Positions 10,917-21,720 of a stretch of DNA of 64,000 bases are shown piece after piece; positions within the stretch are counted from its first letter, which is position 1; each line of letters begins with the position of its first letter. The notes below the pieces were generated by a model. The model was not told where the DNA came from. It saw nothing but the letters and a program-made list of their open reading frames with translations, and searched no databases. The DNA is from Cordilura impudica (Eukaryota; Arthropoda; Insecta; Diptera; Scathophagidae), in contig OY821518.1 in NCBI GenBank assembly GCA_963682025.1, positions 30,646,032-30,710,031 on the forward strand, in the 5' to 3' direction. The position numbers and the translations under genes are program-made.

Positions 10917-12870
10917 ATGGCATCATCAATACGGGCTTGTGTGAATGATCCGAATAATTTTTGCGGAGATCATATCGCACACCTAGTTCAAAAGTGACTT
11001 AACTCAAAATTTTCATTTTTCAGAAATAGACAAAAGATTTATACCAATTGAAACATATAGAGAGACATAACTGTATTTTAGCAACAGTTAACAACAAAAC
11101 ACACTGATATTTTTTTTATAGATAAACAAGTGTATTGTGCATAGTTTAAGCATATAAACCCGAAAAATTAAAATTTTGTGAGTCACTTTTGAACTAGGTG
11201 TGCGATATGTTCAAACAATATCATTTAAATGTGCTAGCATTCTTAAATGAGGCTTACAAAAATTACTTTGGTCATCCGCTGGATATGAAAGATAAGCCTT
11301 GGAATCCGCAAAAGTTATGCAAAATGTGCCTTGAGTTTCTACGTTTGTGAACAAATAAGAAAAGGAATAGATTTAGGTACGAAACCGGTCGGCATATAAA
11401 CTTGTTTTGAGCCCAAAGACATTACCTGAACCGCAAGCTGATGCATCACAGTAGGAGTCTATGTATTTTGTGGAGAAAACTGATGCTAGATTATTTAAAC
11501 GACCTTATCAGAGATTTGAGACTGTCCAAATCTGCTTCAGAAATTTTGATTTCTAGGCTAAAGATCTGTATGCAGCTTGCTAAGGAATCAAAAACTTCAT
11601 ATAAAAAAACGCTTCAGAAGTGCTTAAGGAATTTTTCTGTCTAAAAATTTCTGTTGTTAGTCTGCATCTTTTTAAGAAAGTAGTATTGTTTTTACTACTT
11701 TTTTTTATGTAAATTAAGTTAGGCAACCTAGGCTTCGAGCAGGAATATCAAATTTTTCCTTCTTTCTGAACGAAATTTTGACAGGAGAGGTAAGCATAAA
11801 CAAAATGTAATAAGCTTAAAAAATTAGAATTTATTTTTCAGTTGCAACCATGGTTGTTTTCAATTTCAATTTCACAATTCTTAATAATTGACAGAAAACA
11901 GCTGATTGCTACTGTTGCTCTGAAAGGTTCTTTTGTGCTTTTTTTTCTTTAAGAAATATATGAAAATTTTCTGCTAAGATTCCATAACAAGCTGCATACA
12001 GCTCTTAAAAAAACTAAGGTTTTTTATTACCGGACAAGAGAACAAACTCTCTTCCAATATTTTGCTGAAGAAGATGACTTCGTATTTTGTAAAGATGTAT
12101 CTGGTTTATTGGCTGCAATTCGATCACAAAATTACGTTTCTAGTGAGTGAGTGGCGTTTATTCATAGGCTCATCAAAATGGTGCCTAATATATGTCTTCC
12201 TTCACAATGGGAATAAATTAAGGTGATTGTTGATTGCACATTCTACATAGGTAAAGAAGAATATACAACTATTGCTCTGGTTTAGGATAAATTCAAATAC
12301 GTGGAATATAACTGGCTCATATGTGTTGATTTAAATATGATTAACTTTCTTTTAGGCCAACAAGGTGGTTACACAAATTATCTCCGTTTTCTTTGCTTGT
12401 GGAATATGAAAGCTAAAAATGAACATTGGATTAAACAAGATTGGCCTACTCGGGAAGCATTAGTTCCATGACAACAGAACGGGATAAACCCTTTTTTAGT
12501 ATCAAGGGATCAAATAATTTTGCCTCTTTTACATATAAAACTAGGGCTAATAAAAGGTGTTGAAAAAATTATTGTTAAAATTATTTCCTTTTTCTATCAA
12601 AAAGGTTCCAAAACTGAGTGCAAAAAAGATATAAGGGGGCATTTTTTCGGGCCATAGAAAATATCGCTAATAAAAGACTCAAATTTTGTGGACATTATGA
12701 CAAAGAAGGTTTTTTAAAAATTTTTTGGGGAAATAAGAAATGTTCTGACTGTTCTCAACACGTCCAACAGCTTATGAGTCACTTTCAAAGGCTTGGATGT
12801 AACATTAGCATGAAGCGAAGGATAGGGTGAAGTATAGGGAAGAATTGGGCATCTAAGTGAAGAATAGGTT
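10917..12870 (+). pseudogene. Decayed TE-type protein common in insect genomes; unassigned superfamily
   Basis: The start reads MASSIRACVNDPNNFCGDH, is interrupted by a 239-bp MITE, and resumes (11207) KQYHLNVLAFLNEAYKNYFG with a Cys pair (KLCKMC). Later frames give LNDLIRDLRLSKSASEILISRL (near 11480-11570), EWRLFIGSSK and HNGNK (near 12150-12215), GQQGGYTNY...CLWNMKAKNEHWIKQDWPTR (near 12355-12450), LPLLHIKLGLIK (near 12530) and HFQRLGCNISMK (near 12780). I know these blocks from long uncharacterised arthropod proteins that behave like repeated transposon genes. Many stops and frameshifts are present. The ending near 12870 is approximate. Confidence 0.65.
10971..11209. mobile_element. 239-bp MITE with 30-bp terminal inverted repeats
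   Basis: CATATCGCACACCTAGTTCA (10971-10990) continues into AAAGTGACTT and is mirrored at 11180-11209, with one mismatch over 30 bp. The interior is A+T-rich and non-coding. It interrupts the pseudogene above between ...CGDH and KQYHLN. ATAT at each end may include the target duplication; class unknown. Confidence 0.8.
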
Positions 12871-13264
12871 GAGTGATTTCATCCGTGCCTTCGTACTGGA
12901 ACGCACACATGCTGCTTTTAGCTACAAAAGGGAAATGAAATAAAATAAAATTTTTTTTCAACTTAAGAACTGAATAAAATAGGCTTATCTCTAAAAATAT
13001 ATATATATTTTTTTTAAACTAGATTCAGAAATTTCAGTCACAGATTTGAAATCGCCATTAAATATTGAACTAATATTATGTAACATAATCCAATCATCAC
13101 ACATGTTGATCTGCAGTGTAATAGGTGGGTATAGGCAGGTCCAGGAAGAGGGGGGTCAGGAGGTTCGTTTGACATATCTGAAACAATACAAAACGATTAA
13201 GAGTTTATTTAACTATTTTACGTAGGGCACAACAAAAAAAATCTTAAAATTAAAATTTTCAAAT
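12871..13264. other. Spacer, no feature seen
   Basis: A+T-rich, with one G-rich patch (GGAAGAGGGGGGTCAGGAGG near 13142). I see no protein similarity or repeat family. Confidence 0.35.
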
Positions 13265-13267
13265 ATA

Positions 13268-14251
13268 CAGGCATGTCACAGAACAAAATTGAAATTGATT
13301 TGATTCCGTATTGCCAAATCGATCGATTTCGTTTTAGCTTCTTCAGAAATTTGTCGCTTTCATTAAATCGAAAAAAAATTAAAAAGTAATTTTTGTATAT
13401 TAAATATGGCAACGTAACGAAAAATACACAGCTGATTGTTGGCAAGAAAAAGAATATAAAGCGAAATTTTAAGATTGTGTTGTGTTAAATAAATAAATAA
13501 ATAAAAAATATAAAAATGCCCGGCATACCCATTGTTGCAGTAATAGAGGAACGAAACCAACATTCCGTTGAAAAATTGCGTCGACGTCAATTAAGGGATG
13601 CATCAGATACTTTATCATGTCCAAGTGAAATGTAAGTTACATGTATATGTACATTTACTTGCAAACAAAAATCATTCATGTACCTCTTTTAGCTTTATTA
13701 GGTATTATCGTCTGAACAAGGATGCGTTGGCACTCTATATATTCAAGGAAAATTTTCTCTTGTGCCGAAATGCGATGTTTTCCCCTTTAATAATAAAAAA
13801 AATTAAAAAATTTTAAATATAAATTTTCTAATACATGTTTCCTTTTTGCTTCGCCATTTTGCTGTCAGCGTTGTATTTTGTTAGAAAAAACAAATATTTT
13901 GCACTAAACAAAAAGTGGTTTGTATGAAATAAAAAGGTGGCAATAATAAGTTTACGACGTTTTGTATTTTTCGTCATATAAAAATCATTTTCTTTTAAAT
14001 TGGTAATAAAATTTATTTTAAACATTGAAATGTCTATATTTTGCTAAAATAAATAAACCAATAGTTTTTCTTATTAATTTTAAGTTGTTCTGGATAGTTT
14101 TTTGGTATCTATGCTACTTAAAATATCAATTCCACTTAAGAAATTAAAAGTGGTTTCATATCGATAACATTTGTCGGTTTACGTTTTCTGAAGAAGCCAA
14201 ATACGGTTTCAATTCCACTTTCGATCGGAATTTGTTTCTGTGACATGCCTG
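13268..14251 (+). mobile_element. PIF/Harbinger-like element, internally deleted
   Basis: Terminal inverted repeats CAGGCATGTCACAGAA / TTCTGTGACATGCCTG bound 984 bp and are flanked on both sides by ATA (13265-13267, 14252-14254), in line with the 3-bp duplications of this superfamily. Further in, both ends share GGCTTCTTCAGAAA-type sequence. Inside lies only the start of a transposase gene. Confidence 0.7.
13516..13790 (+). pseudogene. PIF/Harbinger transposase N-terminus with an apparent intron
   Basis: Exon 1 (13516 to about 13631) reads MPGIPIVAVIEERNQ, then KLRRRQLRDASDTLSCPSE. A GTAAGT donor at 13632 and a TTTTAG acceptor near 13690 bracket a 59-bp intron, after which IFIRYYRLNKDALALYIF follows in phase. 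The R-R-D ... FIRYYRLNKDA pattern is the usual start of PIF/Harbinger nucleases. Similarity ends after about LLCRNA (near 13780); the DDE domain is deleted. The intron and family assignment come from splice signals plus motif continuity only. Confidence 0.65.
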
Positions 14252-14523
14252 ATAAAATAAGAAATCGTAGTACGCTTTGAGTTGTTACATGAGTTCATAT
14301 TTGTATAATAAAAGTTTATTAAGTATTTAGTGGTCTATCTTGGAGGTGGTTAAACCTTAAAAATATTGTTAAAGTGTTTTGTTCTATTCATTATTAAAGT
14401 GTTATTGAATTTTATAACTGAATTCTTTAAACTTCCAAAAATTAAAATAACTTGTAATATTTTTTGTATCTTGGATTATTGATAATAAATAAAAATATTT
14501 ATACTAGGTAGGTAATTAAAACA

Positions 14524-15776
14524 TGAAGAGATCTTTTGAAAGTGGTGCCAGCAAAGGCAAAAGAAAAAACTTAAGGAGTCAGCTATTAAAAGTTTAAAAC
14601 CGATTTCATATTTTTTTAATAAGGATTCATCAAATCAACCAGAAAGACCTTCAACATTTAATACAGAAAAATCCACAGTTGAAACTGCAGTAAGCGATAC
14701 GGTTATCGAAATAGGGGAACTGAATGAAAATACTCTTGAAATTGAGAGTATTGTAATTGTAACTACAGTGCGAGAGGATGTAGTTAGTGCAATGGAATTA
14801 CCAGATGAAAATGATAAATTGAGGACCGTGCAAACGGAAGGTGAAGAAATTGAAGTAAATCTATTGAATACTGAAACATTAAAGTGTAGGGATATTTGAG
14901 TGCTTGATAAAAATAATCAGGCGCAAATGAAATCATTTATGAAAATTAATCGGTTTGAAATCCCAAAAAATATTTCGAAAGACGCAACCAATCGTTGATT
15001 TCCATATCGTTTACTTTCAAAAAAAACTTGCAAATGGAGAATCGTGTGAAAGAGATTGGATATGCTGGAGCGTCCAAAACTAATCAATTTATTGTGCTCC
15101 ATGTTACATTTTAAACAACAACACGCATTTCTCATATTTAACAGATAAATTGGGATACAACATAAAAAATGGTTGGAAGAAGTTAAATGACCGGATAAAA
15201 TCTCACGAGAATTCTATTTTACACAAGGAAATGTATATTTCATTGAAAAATGCGCAAAAAGCTGCTTTAGCTAATCGTGGATTAGATAACTTACTGGTAA
15301 AAGAACTAAAAAATGAAGTTACATATTGGAATAAGCTGTTGGAGCGTTTTCTTGATATAATATTTTTTCTCTCCGAGAGAGGACTAAATTTTTTTGTATC
15401 TAATCAGCGTATTGGAAACCCAAATAATGGAAATTTTCTTGGCCTAGTTGAACTTTTAAGTAAATATGATCCGATATTATCAGAGCATGTTACAAAAGTT
15501 AGAGCATCAGAAGAAAAAAAAAAAATGATTGCAAGTTCATTATCTTTAAAATAAAATTCAAAACGAGTTTATCGACCTATGTGGCTCATTTGTTCAAAGA
15601 AAAATTATTGATGAAATTAATAACGCTAAGTATTTTTCTATTATTGCTGATGCAACTCCAGATACATCTCATAAGGAGCAAACAACTTTGATTATTCGTT
15701 ATGTTAAATTAAGTGAATTGGATTTTTCAATTGAAGAACGCTTTCTATGTTTTGATGATTTTTTGGAAAAAACCGG
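14524..15776 (+). pseudogene. hAT transposase (DUF4371/ZMYM-like), N-terminal half
   Basis: It begins MKRSFESGASKGKRK, then acidic sequence in shifted frames (FNKDSSNQPERPSTFN). The clearest block (15150-15554) has HENSILHKEMYISLKNAQKA, NEVTYWNKLLERFLDIIFFL and RIGNPNNGNFLGLVELLSKY, the region before the hAT catalytic core. After a frame change at about 15550 comes NEFIDLCGSFVQRKIIDEIN then AKYFSIIADATPDTSHKEQT (first catalytic Asp region). The gene is cut at 15776 by a foldback MITE exactly within LEKTGKE and resumes at 16574. Several stops near 14580, 14900 and 15100 show decay. Confidence 0.75.
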
Positions 15777-16573
15777 CAGAGTTCAGAAAAAAACACACAC
15801 TGAATAAAAAACTCGTACATATATGTAAACAAACATAACTTAGACCAACACACACATATTTTTATTTTCATATCAATTATGTTTGTTTTTAAATTTTCTT
15901 CGGTGCCCAACACAACCACGACTGTGTTCGTTTTAATATTTCGTTATTTACACGAACATTTTTCTATCACGTACTTTTTTTTTCAATCACACATAAAGCA
16001 CACATTTTTGAGTGTTGCTTTATTTGAAGTTGATGTTCTGGTACGTGTAGTGAAAAAAAACACAGAACATGTAAAATAAACAGGTTCGAGTTCAGTTATA
16101 TTTTAAGTCGTGTTGTGGCTCGTGTAGTAAGAAAAAACACAACATGTACAATAAACAGGTTCGAGTTCAGTTATATTTTAAACACGACTTAAAATATAAC
16201 TGAACTCGAACCTGTTTACTGTACATGTTCTGTTGTTTCTTACTACACGAGCCACAACACGACTTAAAATATAACTGAACTCGAACCTGTTTATTTTACA
16301 TGTTCTGTGTTTTTTTTCACTACACGTACCAGAACATCAACTTCAAATAAAGCAACACTCAAAAATGTGTGCTTTATGTGTGATTGAAGCAAAAAGTATG
16401 TGATACAAAAATGTTCGTGTAAATAACGAAATATTAAAACGAACACAGTCATGGTTGTGTTGGGTACCGTAGAAAATTTTGAAACGCACATAATTGATAT
16501 GAAAATAAAGATATGTGTTGGCTGCTTTTGAACAGAACATTGTGTGTTTCGTGTGTGTATTTTCTGAACCTTG
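15777..16573. mobile_element. Foldback hAT MITE (D1), 797 bp
   Basis: The two halves are inverted copies of about 390 bp (GTTCAGAAAAA...CACACAC, TTCGTGTAAATAACGAA, GGTTCGAGTTCAGTTATATT and so on) meeting near 16180. The ends read CAGAG... and ...CTTG (complement CAAGG), matching the hAT YARNG terminus. The 8-bp AAAACCGG flanks both sides (15769-15776 and 16574-16581), the hAT duplication size. Removing element plus one copy restores the interrupted reading frame. Confidence 0.88.
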
Positions 16574-17832
16574 AAAACCGGCAAAGAAATTGCTGGTCGC
16601 TTTTTAAGTCTCTTAATACATTTAACCTTGAATTTTCAGAACTGTGTCGGGCAAGGTTATGATAATAGTGCTAATAGCACTCCTTTTGCTCGAAAATTCA
16701 AATTGCACGTTCAGCAGCTACGGCAATCATTCTTTAAATCTTGTTGGAGCTGACTCAGCAGAATGCTGTGAAGAAGCAATAACATACTTCGGAACTATTC
16801 AACAAATATATCATTTTTTTAGTAGTAGTCCAAAAAGATGGGAGGTTTTATAAAAACATCTTCACGGAATTTCTTTACACAACATTTCAAAAACTAGATG
16901 GTCTGCAAGAATAGATGCTGTTAAGTCAGTTGCCCTTCATTTGAAATCCTTATTATCAACTGTCAACGAATTTGAGCTATGTAGTATTCCAGCTGACGCT
17001 CCGGCTCAGATTAAATCGTTTAAAAAATATCTGTCAACATTTGAATGTGTATTAATGTCTACAATTTGGATGAAGGTTTTGGTTTTATTGCATCAAACAA
17101 ATCTAATTCTCCAAGCGCGGAAATCAACATTGACAACGGAAAAAATTAATATTGACAAACTTATTGAAGATATAAAGGAAATTAAAAATGCATGGTCTTC
17201 GATTCTTTCCGAGTCAAAGCAAATATCAGCAGCTAATGAAACTGTTACAGAATTTACAACAAATCGACGAATAAGAGATCAAGTATCTGCACAAGTATAT
17301 TTTCACAACGACATTTTTAACAGGATCATTGAATCATTAATAGATGGACTTACGCGAAGATTTAAAGCTGTTTCCTCTATATGGAACTTATTTGAAGCTC
17401 TATGGAATTTTGATGAGATGGATGAGAAGAGCTTAATTGCAGCAGCAATTATTTTGCAGAAAAAAATATAAAAATCAAATTCATGAAGAAATTGTAGAAG
17501 AATTTAAATTTCTAAAAAGAGTGTATAAATACAATTTTAAAGGCTGCACGAAACCGTGTGAACTTTTAAAAGAAATAATTGAAATGGGTTTTCTAAATAT
17601 ATATCCAAATATCGCTATTGCTTTAAGAATATGTTTAATATTTTTTCATTATATTTCATTTTGTATTTTTTTTATTTCATTATATTTTGTTCTTTTTTAT
17701 ATATTTTGAATTATGAACTATAAATTTTTTAATTTAATAATTTTTTTTTACCAAAACAACAATTTTTTTAATTATATAGAGGGCCACGTATGTTTCTTGA
17801 CCCGGGCCTCCAAGTGGCTATAACAGGCCCTG
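16574..17832 (+). pseudogene. hAT transposase C-terminal half and element end
   Basis: It resumes KTGKEIAGRFLSLL, then GQGYDNSANS (second Asp block), NHSLNLVGADSAECC, YFGTIQQIYHFFSSSPKRWEVL and KTRWSARIDAVKSVALHLKS (insertion domain Trp), a long frame to 17469, and IYPNIAIALRICL near 17600. The expected RSFSKL dimerisation segment is absent. CTATAACAGGCCCTG at 17818-17832 looks like the hAT right terminus; family A sequence (GGTATAGGTCAAATATTTTTGG) follows at once, so the hAT probably landed in an A copy. Frame breaks near 16650 and 16852. Inactive. Confidence 0.72.
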
Positions 17833-19028
17833 GGTATAGGTCAAATATTTTTGGTACTTATAAACATCTTAATGGTGCATAAAAATACATGACACTCAAT
17901 TTTCTCTTCTTTACTGTTACTTTATTTTCTATCTAAACTATTATTTCAGTTATGTACTCATACTATAGGATATCGTATAGTTGGCCTAGCTCGACTATAA
18001 CTTTTTAGTTCCTTTAATTTCAATTCATTTGAAAAAAAAATTTCTATGCAATTGTGAATACTCCATCACCATCCATTTATGTGCATCATGGATTTATTCT
18101 ATTTTATTGTCACTATGTGACAGCATTTGCATATTAAAACTTTATGAAAATCGTATTTATTTTATATTTTTCCAGTTTTTTTTTGTGGTCTCATGATGTG
18201 ATGTGGGCAAATGTGTCAGATTGTCGAAGAATTAATTCCTATCAAATAAATTCAATGAATATCGTATAAAAAAAAAATTTTCTTGACTAATGGCATAAAT
18301 TTTTAAATTAGCAAACATAAACGCTTGGGACAGTCAAAACCAATAAGCATTCAATATTAAATTTGAAACGCACACAAAAATGTGGTAAAATTAGCATCAA
18401 TATCAATAACAATCATCTTCAGGCAGCAAATTTTTTATTTTTTAAATTTAAATTTACATAAATTGACCTTTCATTTGAGAACACAATTTGTCTGTAGTTG
18501 AGCGAAGGAAATTAATAAACTGGGGTAACTTTTAGCTTTTAATGCAAATTTTATATACGACTTCATAAATTATATTTTGTTTCACATAATAAATAATAAT
18601 TTAGTTTAAAGTCAACGTGTAGACAATATTTTTTTATTTCTCCATTTTCACCGTATAACTACAAACAAATTGTTTGGCTTACTAACAGTGGATAGGTTAC
18701 ATATAATTGACAGCACTGTAAAATAGCCATTCTGTGTGGTGCGGGAGAGGGGTGAACTCAGGCTAAACTTTTTTTCAGCTACATTTCAATAACAATTTAT
18801 GATTATGATCAAGTTGCACTAATTTTGAAACCTTTTAAAAACTGACATTTTTTCCCCTTTTTAAATATTTTTTTTTAATAATAACATATTCAGGGCGTGT
18901 AATTATTATTTATTAGTAGAAGAGAAAATAGAGTAGAAGACAAAATAGAAGAAAAAAAAACCATTTATTTACATCATGATTCTTGAGATATACTTAACTG
19001 AAAAACTAAGCAAGCAAACAGCAAGATA
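17833..19028. other. AT-rich spacer with a short family A scrap
   Basis: The first 45 bp are family A. The remainder is A+T-rich with homopolymer runs. I see no coding similarity. Confidence 0.4.
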
Positions 19029-19039
19029 AAGAAAAACAA

Positions 19040-19217
19040 AAACGGTCTAGAGTCTCGGCCGAGTATGCTATAGCCCATATCATACTTTTCAAGAATTGGT
19101 CTAATTTTGTATAGAAAATAAGCATAACCCAAGTCTGAGTGGAATTTTTATTAATTTTTTTGCCTGCAGTTCTGAAAAAGTTCATATCGGATGCTATATT
19201 TATATGGGGACTAGTTT
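19040..19217 (-). mobile_element. Family A 3'-end fragment
   Basis: CGGTCTAGAGTCTCGGCCGAGTATGCTATAGCC is a degraded palindrome region, followed by the ATAAGCATAACCCAAGTCTGAGTGG and GTTCATATCGGATGCTATATT blocks. It stops at TATATGGGGACTAG. Confidence 0.65.
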
Positions 19218-19619
19218 TAATAAATCTTATTGCTTATAGCTCATTTCACATATGTTTTTAAAATTTTGAAAAATTTGTCTTTTATTGTTCAATTTACTTT
19301 ATAGATGTTAATTTTATTGCGTTGCTTTAGCATGTCATTATGACAAGTATATCATATGAACAACTTGGCTCCAGAGATGGTAATTATAATATGGAACGTA
19401 TCCTGGCTAATCATAGACAGGGTTTCAGTATTTGTCATTTAAATGCACAAAGCTTATGCATTTATTTGAGAACTCGGGTGTGTAGCGTATATGTGTTTCC
19501 GAGACATTGTTCTGTGATGATATTAGCGACAATATCTATGAACTGTAGGGGTACTGTGTCTTTCTTTCTGATAGGGGTGGTCATGCTGGTGGTATCGCAA
19601 TTTATATAAAAATTATTAT

Positions 19620-20417
19620 TTGAGTCCGATCATAGGGGAGATGTGTAAATATCTAGTAACATCATCTATGTATGTATCACTTATAGTGCTCAATCTATAA
19701 TGTTAATAATTAATAGGCTAGGCGATTTCTTGTGACCGATGTTTTGTTCTACCCTTCAATCCCGATTTTGACCAAGCGTATATTATTTAAAATGTATTTC
19801 TTTTTAGTCGAATTGCAGATTTACGATTTTTAAATTTTTTCCTTTATTTTGAGTAAATTGCATTTAAAGTTGCTACTAACACATACATAAAATTATACAT
19901 ATGCTATGTGTGTTTTATTAAATTTGTTAATGTGTTTGTAAGTTAATGAGTTTGTTATCTTCATTCATAATAATAATAAACAATAAAAGTGTTGGTTTGT
20001 GAATTGGCTAAGTTGAAAAATAAAGCTGCCTAGAAATTGCACTCGAATTTCAATCGCTGGAATCTGCTAGTAAATATAAAAATATTTATTATTCTTTTAT
20101 TTCAACTGGAAAATTTTAATTTTTTATTTCTCATTTTTCATTTTTAATTTTTCATTAAGCTTTTTATTTTCCATTTTTCACTTTCCATTTTTCGTTTTTC
20201 ATTTTTTATTTTTTATTTTTCATTTTTTATTTTTCATTTTTCTTTTTTTATTTTTTATTTTTCATTTTTCATATTAAATTTTTCATTTTTCACTTTTCAT
20301 TTTGAATTTTTCAATTTTCATTTTTTGTTTTGAATCTTTCATTTTTTATTTTTAATTTTTTATTTTTTCCTTTTTATTTTTTATTTTTATTTTTTATTTT
20401 AAATTTTTTATTTTTCA
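19620..20417 (-). mobile_element. Family B element (B2), partial, inside LINE-2
   Basis: It starts with the family 3' end in reverse (GTCCGATCATAGGGGAGATGTGTAAATATC), then TATGTATCACTTATAG, an inserted C element (19694-20070), ATATAAAAATATTTATTATT, then a heptamer array of ATTTTTC/ATTTTTT type (about 20120-20417). The 5' end of B is missing. LINE endonuclease sequence lies on both sides. Confidence 0.7.
19694..20070 (+). mobile_element. Family C element (C3) nested in B2
   Basis: TCTATAATGTTAATAATTAATAGGC to AATCTGCTAG with a host T-rich flank. It lies inside the family B copy, so it is younger than B2. Confidence 0.75.
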
Positions 20418-20514
20418 AAACGTTTTTGTAACGCTATTTGCTCCCTCATTTTATCTCCAAACACTTCCTAATGTATAGACTTATATTTTCGTGGTAATAA
20501 GCTTCTTCTTGACT

Positions 20515-20940
20515 GTGTATACAGTCTACATCAACGGATAAAGTTTGATAGTCTTATCACATAGCTGGAGCTTTCATCAATGTCATACTCCGAAGTCATT
20601 ATATCAGGTAATTTCAATAACATACTTTTCGAAGACTCAAATCTCACCGCTATAATGTCCATGTTTAATTTATCAGCTGTCATCACAACGAGACCTACAG
20701 ACTTCACGTCAACAAATAGCACTTTGCTTGATCTTTCTCTTTGCCAGTAATGAAAGTAGTAAAGTCTTTTATTATGATCAGCATTCCGAAGCTACCAGTA
20801 TTCCGAAGCACGATCTATTCTTTTTATCGTACGATTTTGCAATAGAAACCCGGCCCCAAACATTTACTTATTGTGATTTTGATAATATTGATATCTTGGC
20901 TTTGGGATATGATCTTTGCTCTGCTCAATGGGAGTAAATT
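20515..20940 (+). pseudogene. LINE-2 endonuclease fragment
   Basis: In one frame: SYSEVIISGNFNNILFEDSN (GDFN box with Asp changed to Asn), SAVITTRPTDFTSTNSTLLDL. After a one-base shift near 20745: SSKVFYYDQHSEATSIPKHD, LFFLSYDFAIETRPQTFTY, YDLCSAQWE, then TAA. The frame continues beyond the family A insert (LPTVGEQLSFLNGAILGIYN at 21727). Confidence 0.72.
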
Positions 20941-20943
20941 TTT

Positions 20944-21716
20944 ATACCCTATACCACTATGTGGTTTGGGTATAATGACTTTGTGCTGCTGTTTGTGACA
21001 ACCAAAAATATATGACCCAGACCCATCTTTAATTATACCGATCGAATCAGAATCACTTTTTGAGTTGATTTAACAATGTCCGTCCGTCCGTCCGTCTGTG
21101 TGTCCATGTAAACCTTGTCATCAAACTGCAGGTCGCAAATATGAATATATTTTGATGAAATTTGGTACATAAGCTTTTATCGGCCATTAGATGAACACTG
21201 TTGAAATTGGTGAAATTTGGTCCATGTTCAGACCTAGCCCCCATACAAATTACCCCTATGAAATCGACATAAATTGCCATAAGATCCAAATTGTCATATA
21301 GATCTTACTCAAATTGGGTTTGTATGCGTTCATTACATCCATTAATGAGAAGTCCAAAAATGATCCCTCTGGTCTCATATAGAGCTGCTTCCCGATATTA
21401 ACTTAAATCTATTAAAAAACAAAAATATTGCACTGATTCTTCCCAAATTCTGTTTGTATATGTTTTTGCAAAATACAAGAGACGTTACAATCATGGTCAG
21501 GATCGGTCCATTTTTGGACCTAGTCCCCATATAGATATAGCATCCGATATGAACTTTTTCATATCTGCAGCCAAAAAAATTAATAAAAATCCCACTCAAA
21601 TTTGGTTTTTGCTTATTTTCTATGTCCAGTTAGTTGGGCCTAAGAGATAGGGTTTCCAAACGCATGGTATAGGGTATCGTATAGTCAGTCTAGACCGACT
21701 ATAATTTTCTTACTTG
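20944..21716 (+). mobile_element. Family A element A7: reference full-length copy
   Basis: The two LINE halves fix its ends exactly: ...GTAAATTTT | ATACCCTATACCACTATG ... CTTACTTG | TTTTCTATTTACC. From 5': the inverted repeat ATACCCTATACCA at the terminus; (GTCC)n/(GTCT)n microsatellite near 21080-21100; conserved blocks; the inverse TGGTATAGGGTAT near 21666; the 24-bp palindrome (arms TATAGTCGG.. around TCTAGA, one mismatch here); T-rich end. A terminal repeat opposite a sub-terminal repeat plus a 3' hairpin, in a T-rich target, is the Helentron/INE-1 plan. No protein is encoded. Confidence 0.88.
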
Positions 21717-21720
21717 TTTT

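Noticed and set aside
15777..16573. 17-bp target duplication around the foldback element
   Set aside because: Comparison with the second copy shows that CTTG and CAGA belong to the element; the true duplication is 8 bp (AAAACCGG).
20944..21716. Recurrent short frames such as MDLMAIYVDFIGVICMGARS and MSGIFINFFGCRYEKVHIGC
   Set aside because: They recur in every family A copy in both directions with stops and frame shifts at will; no sign of coding constraint.
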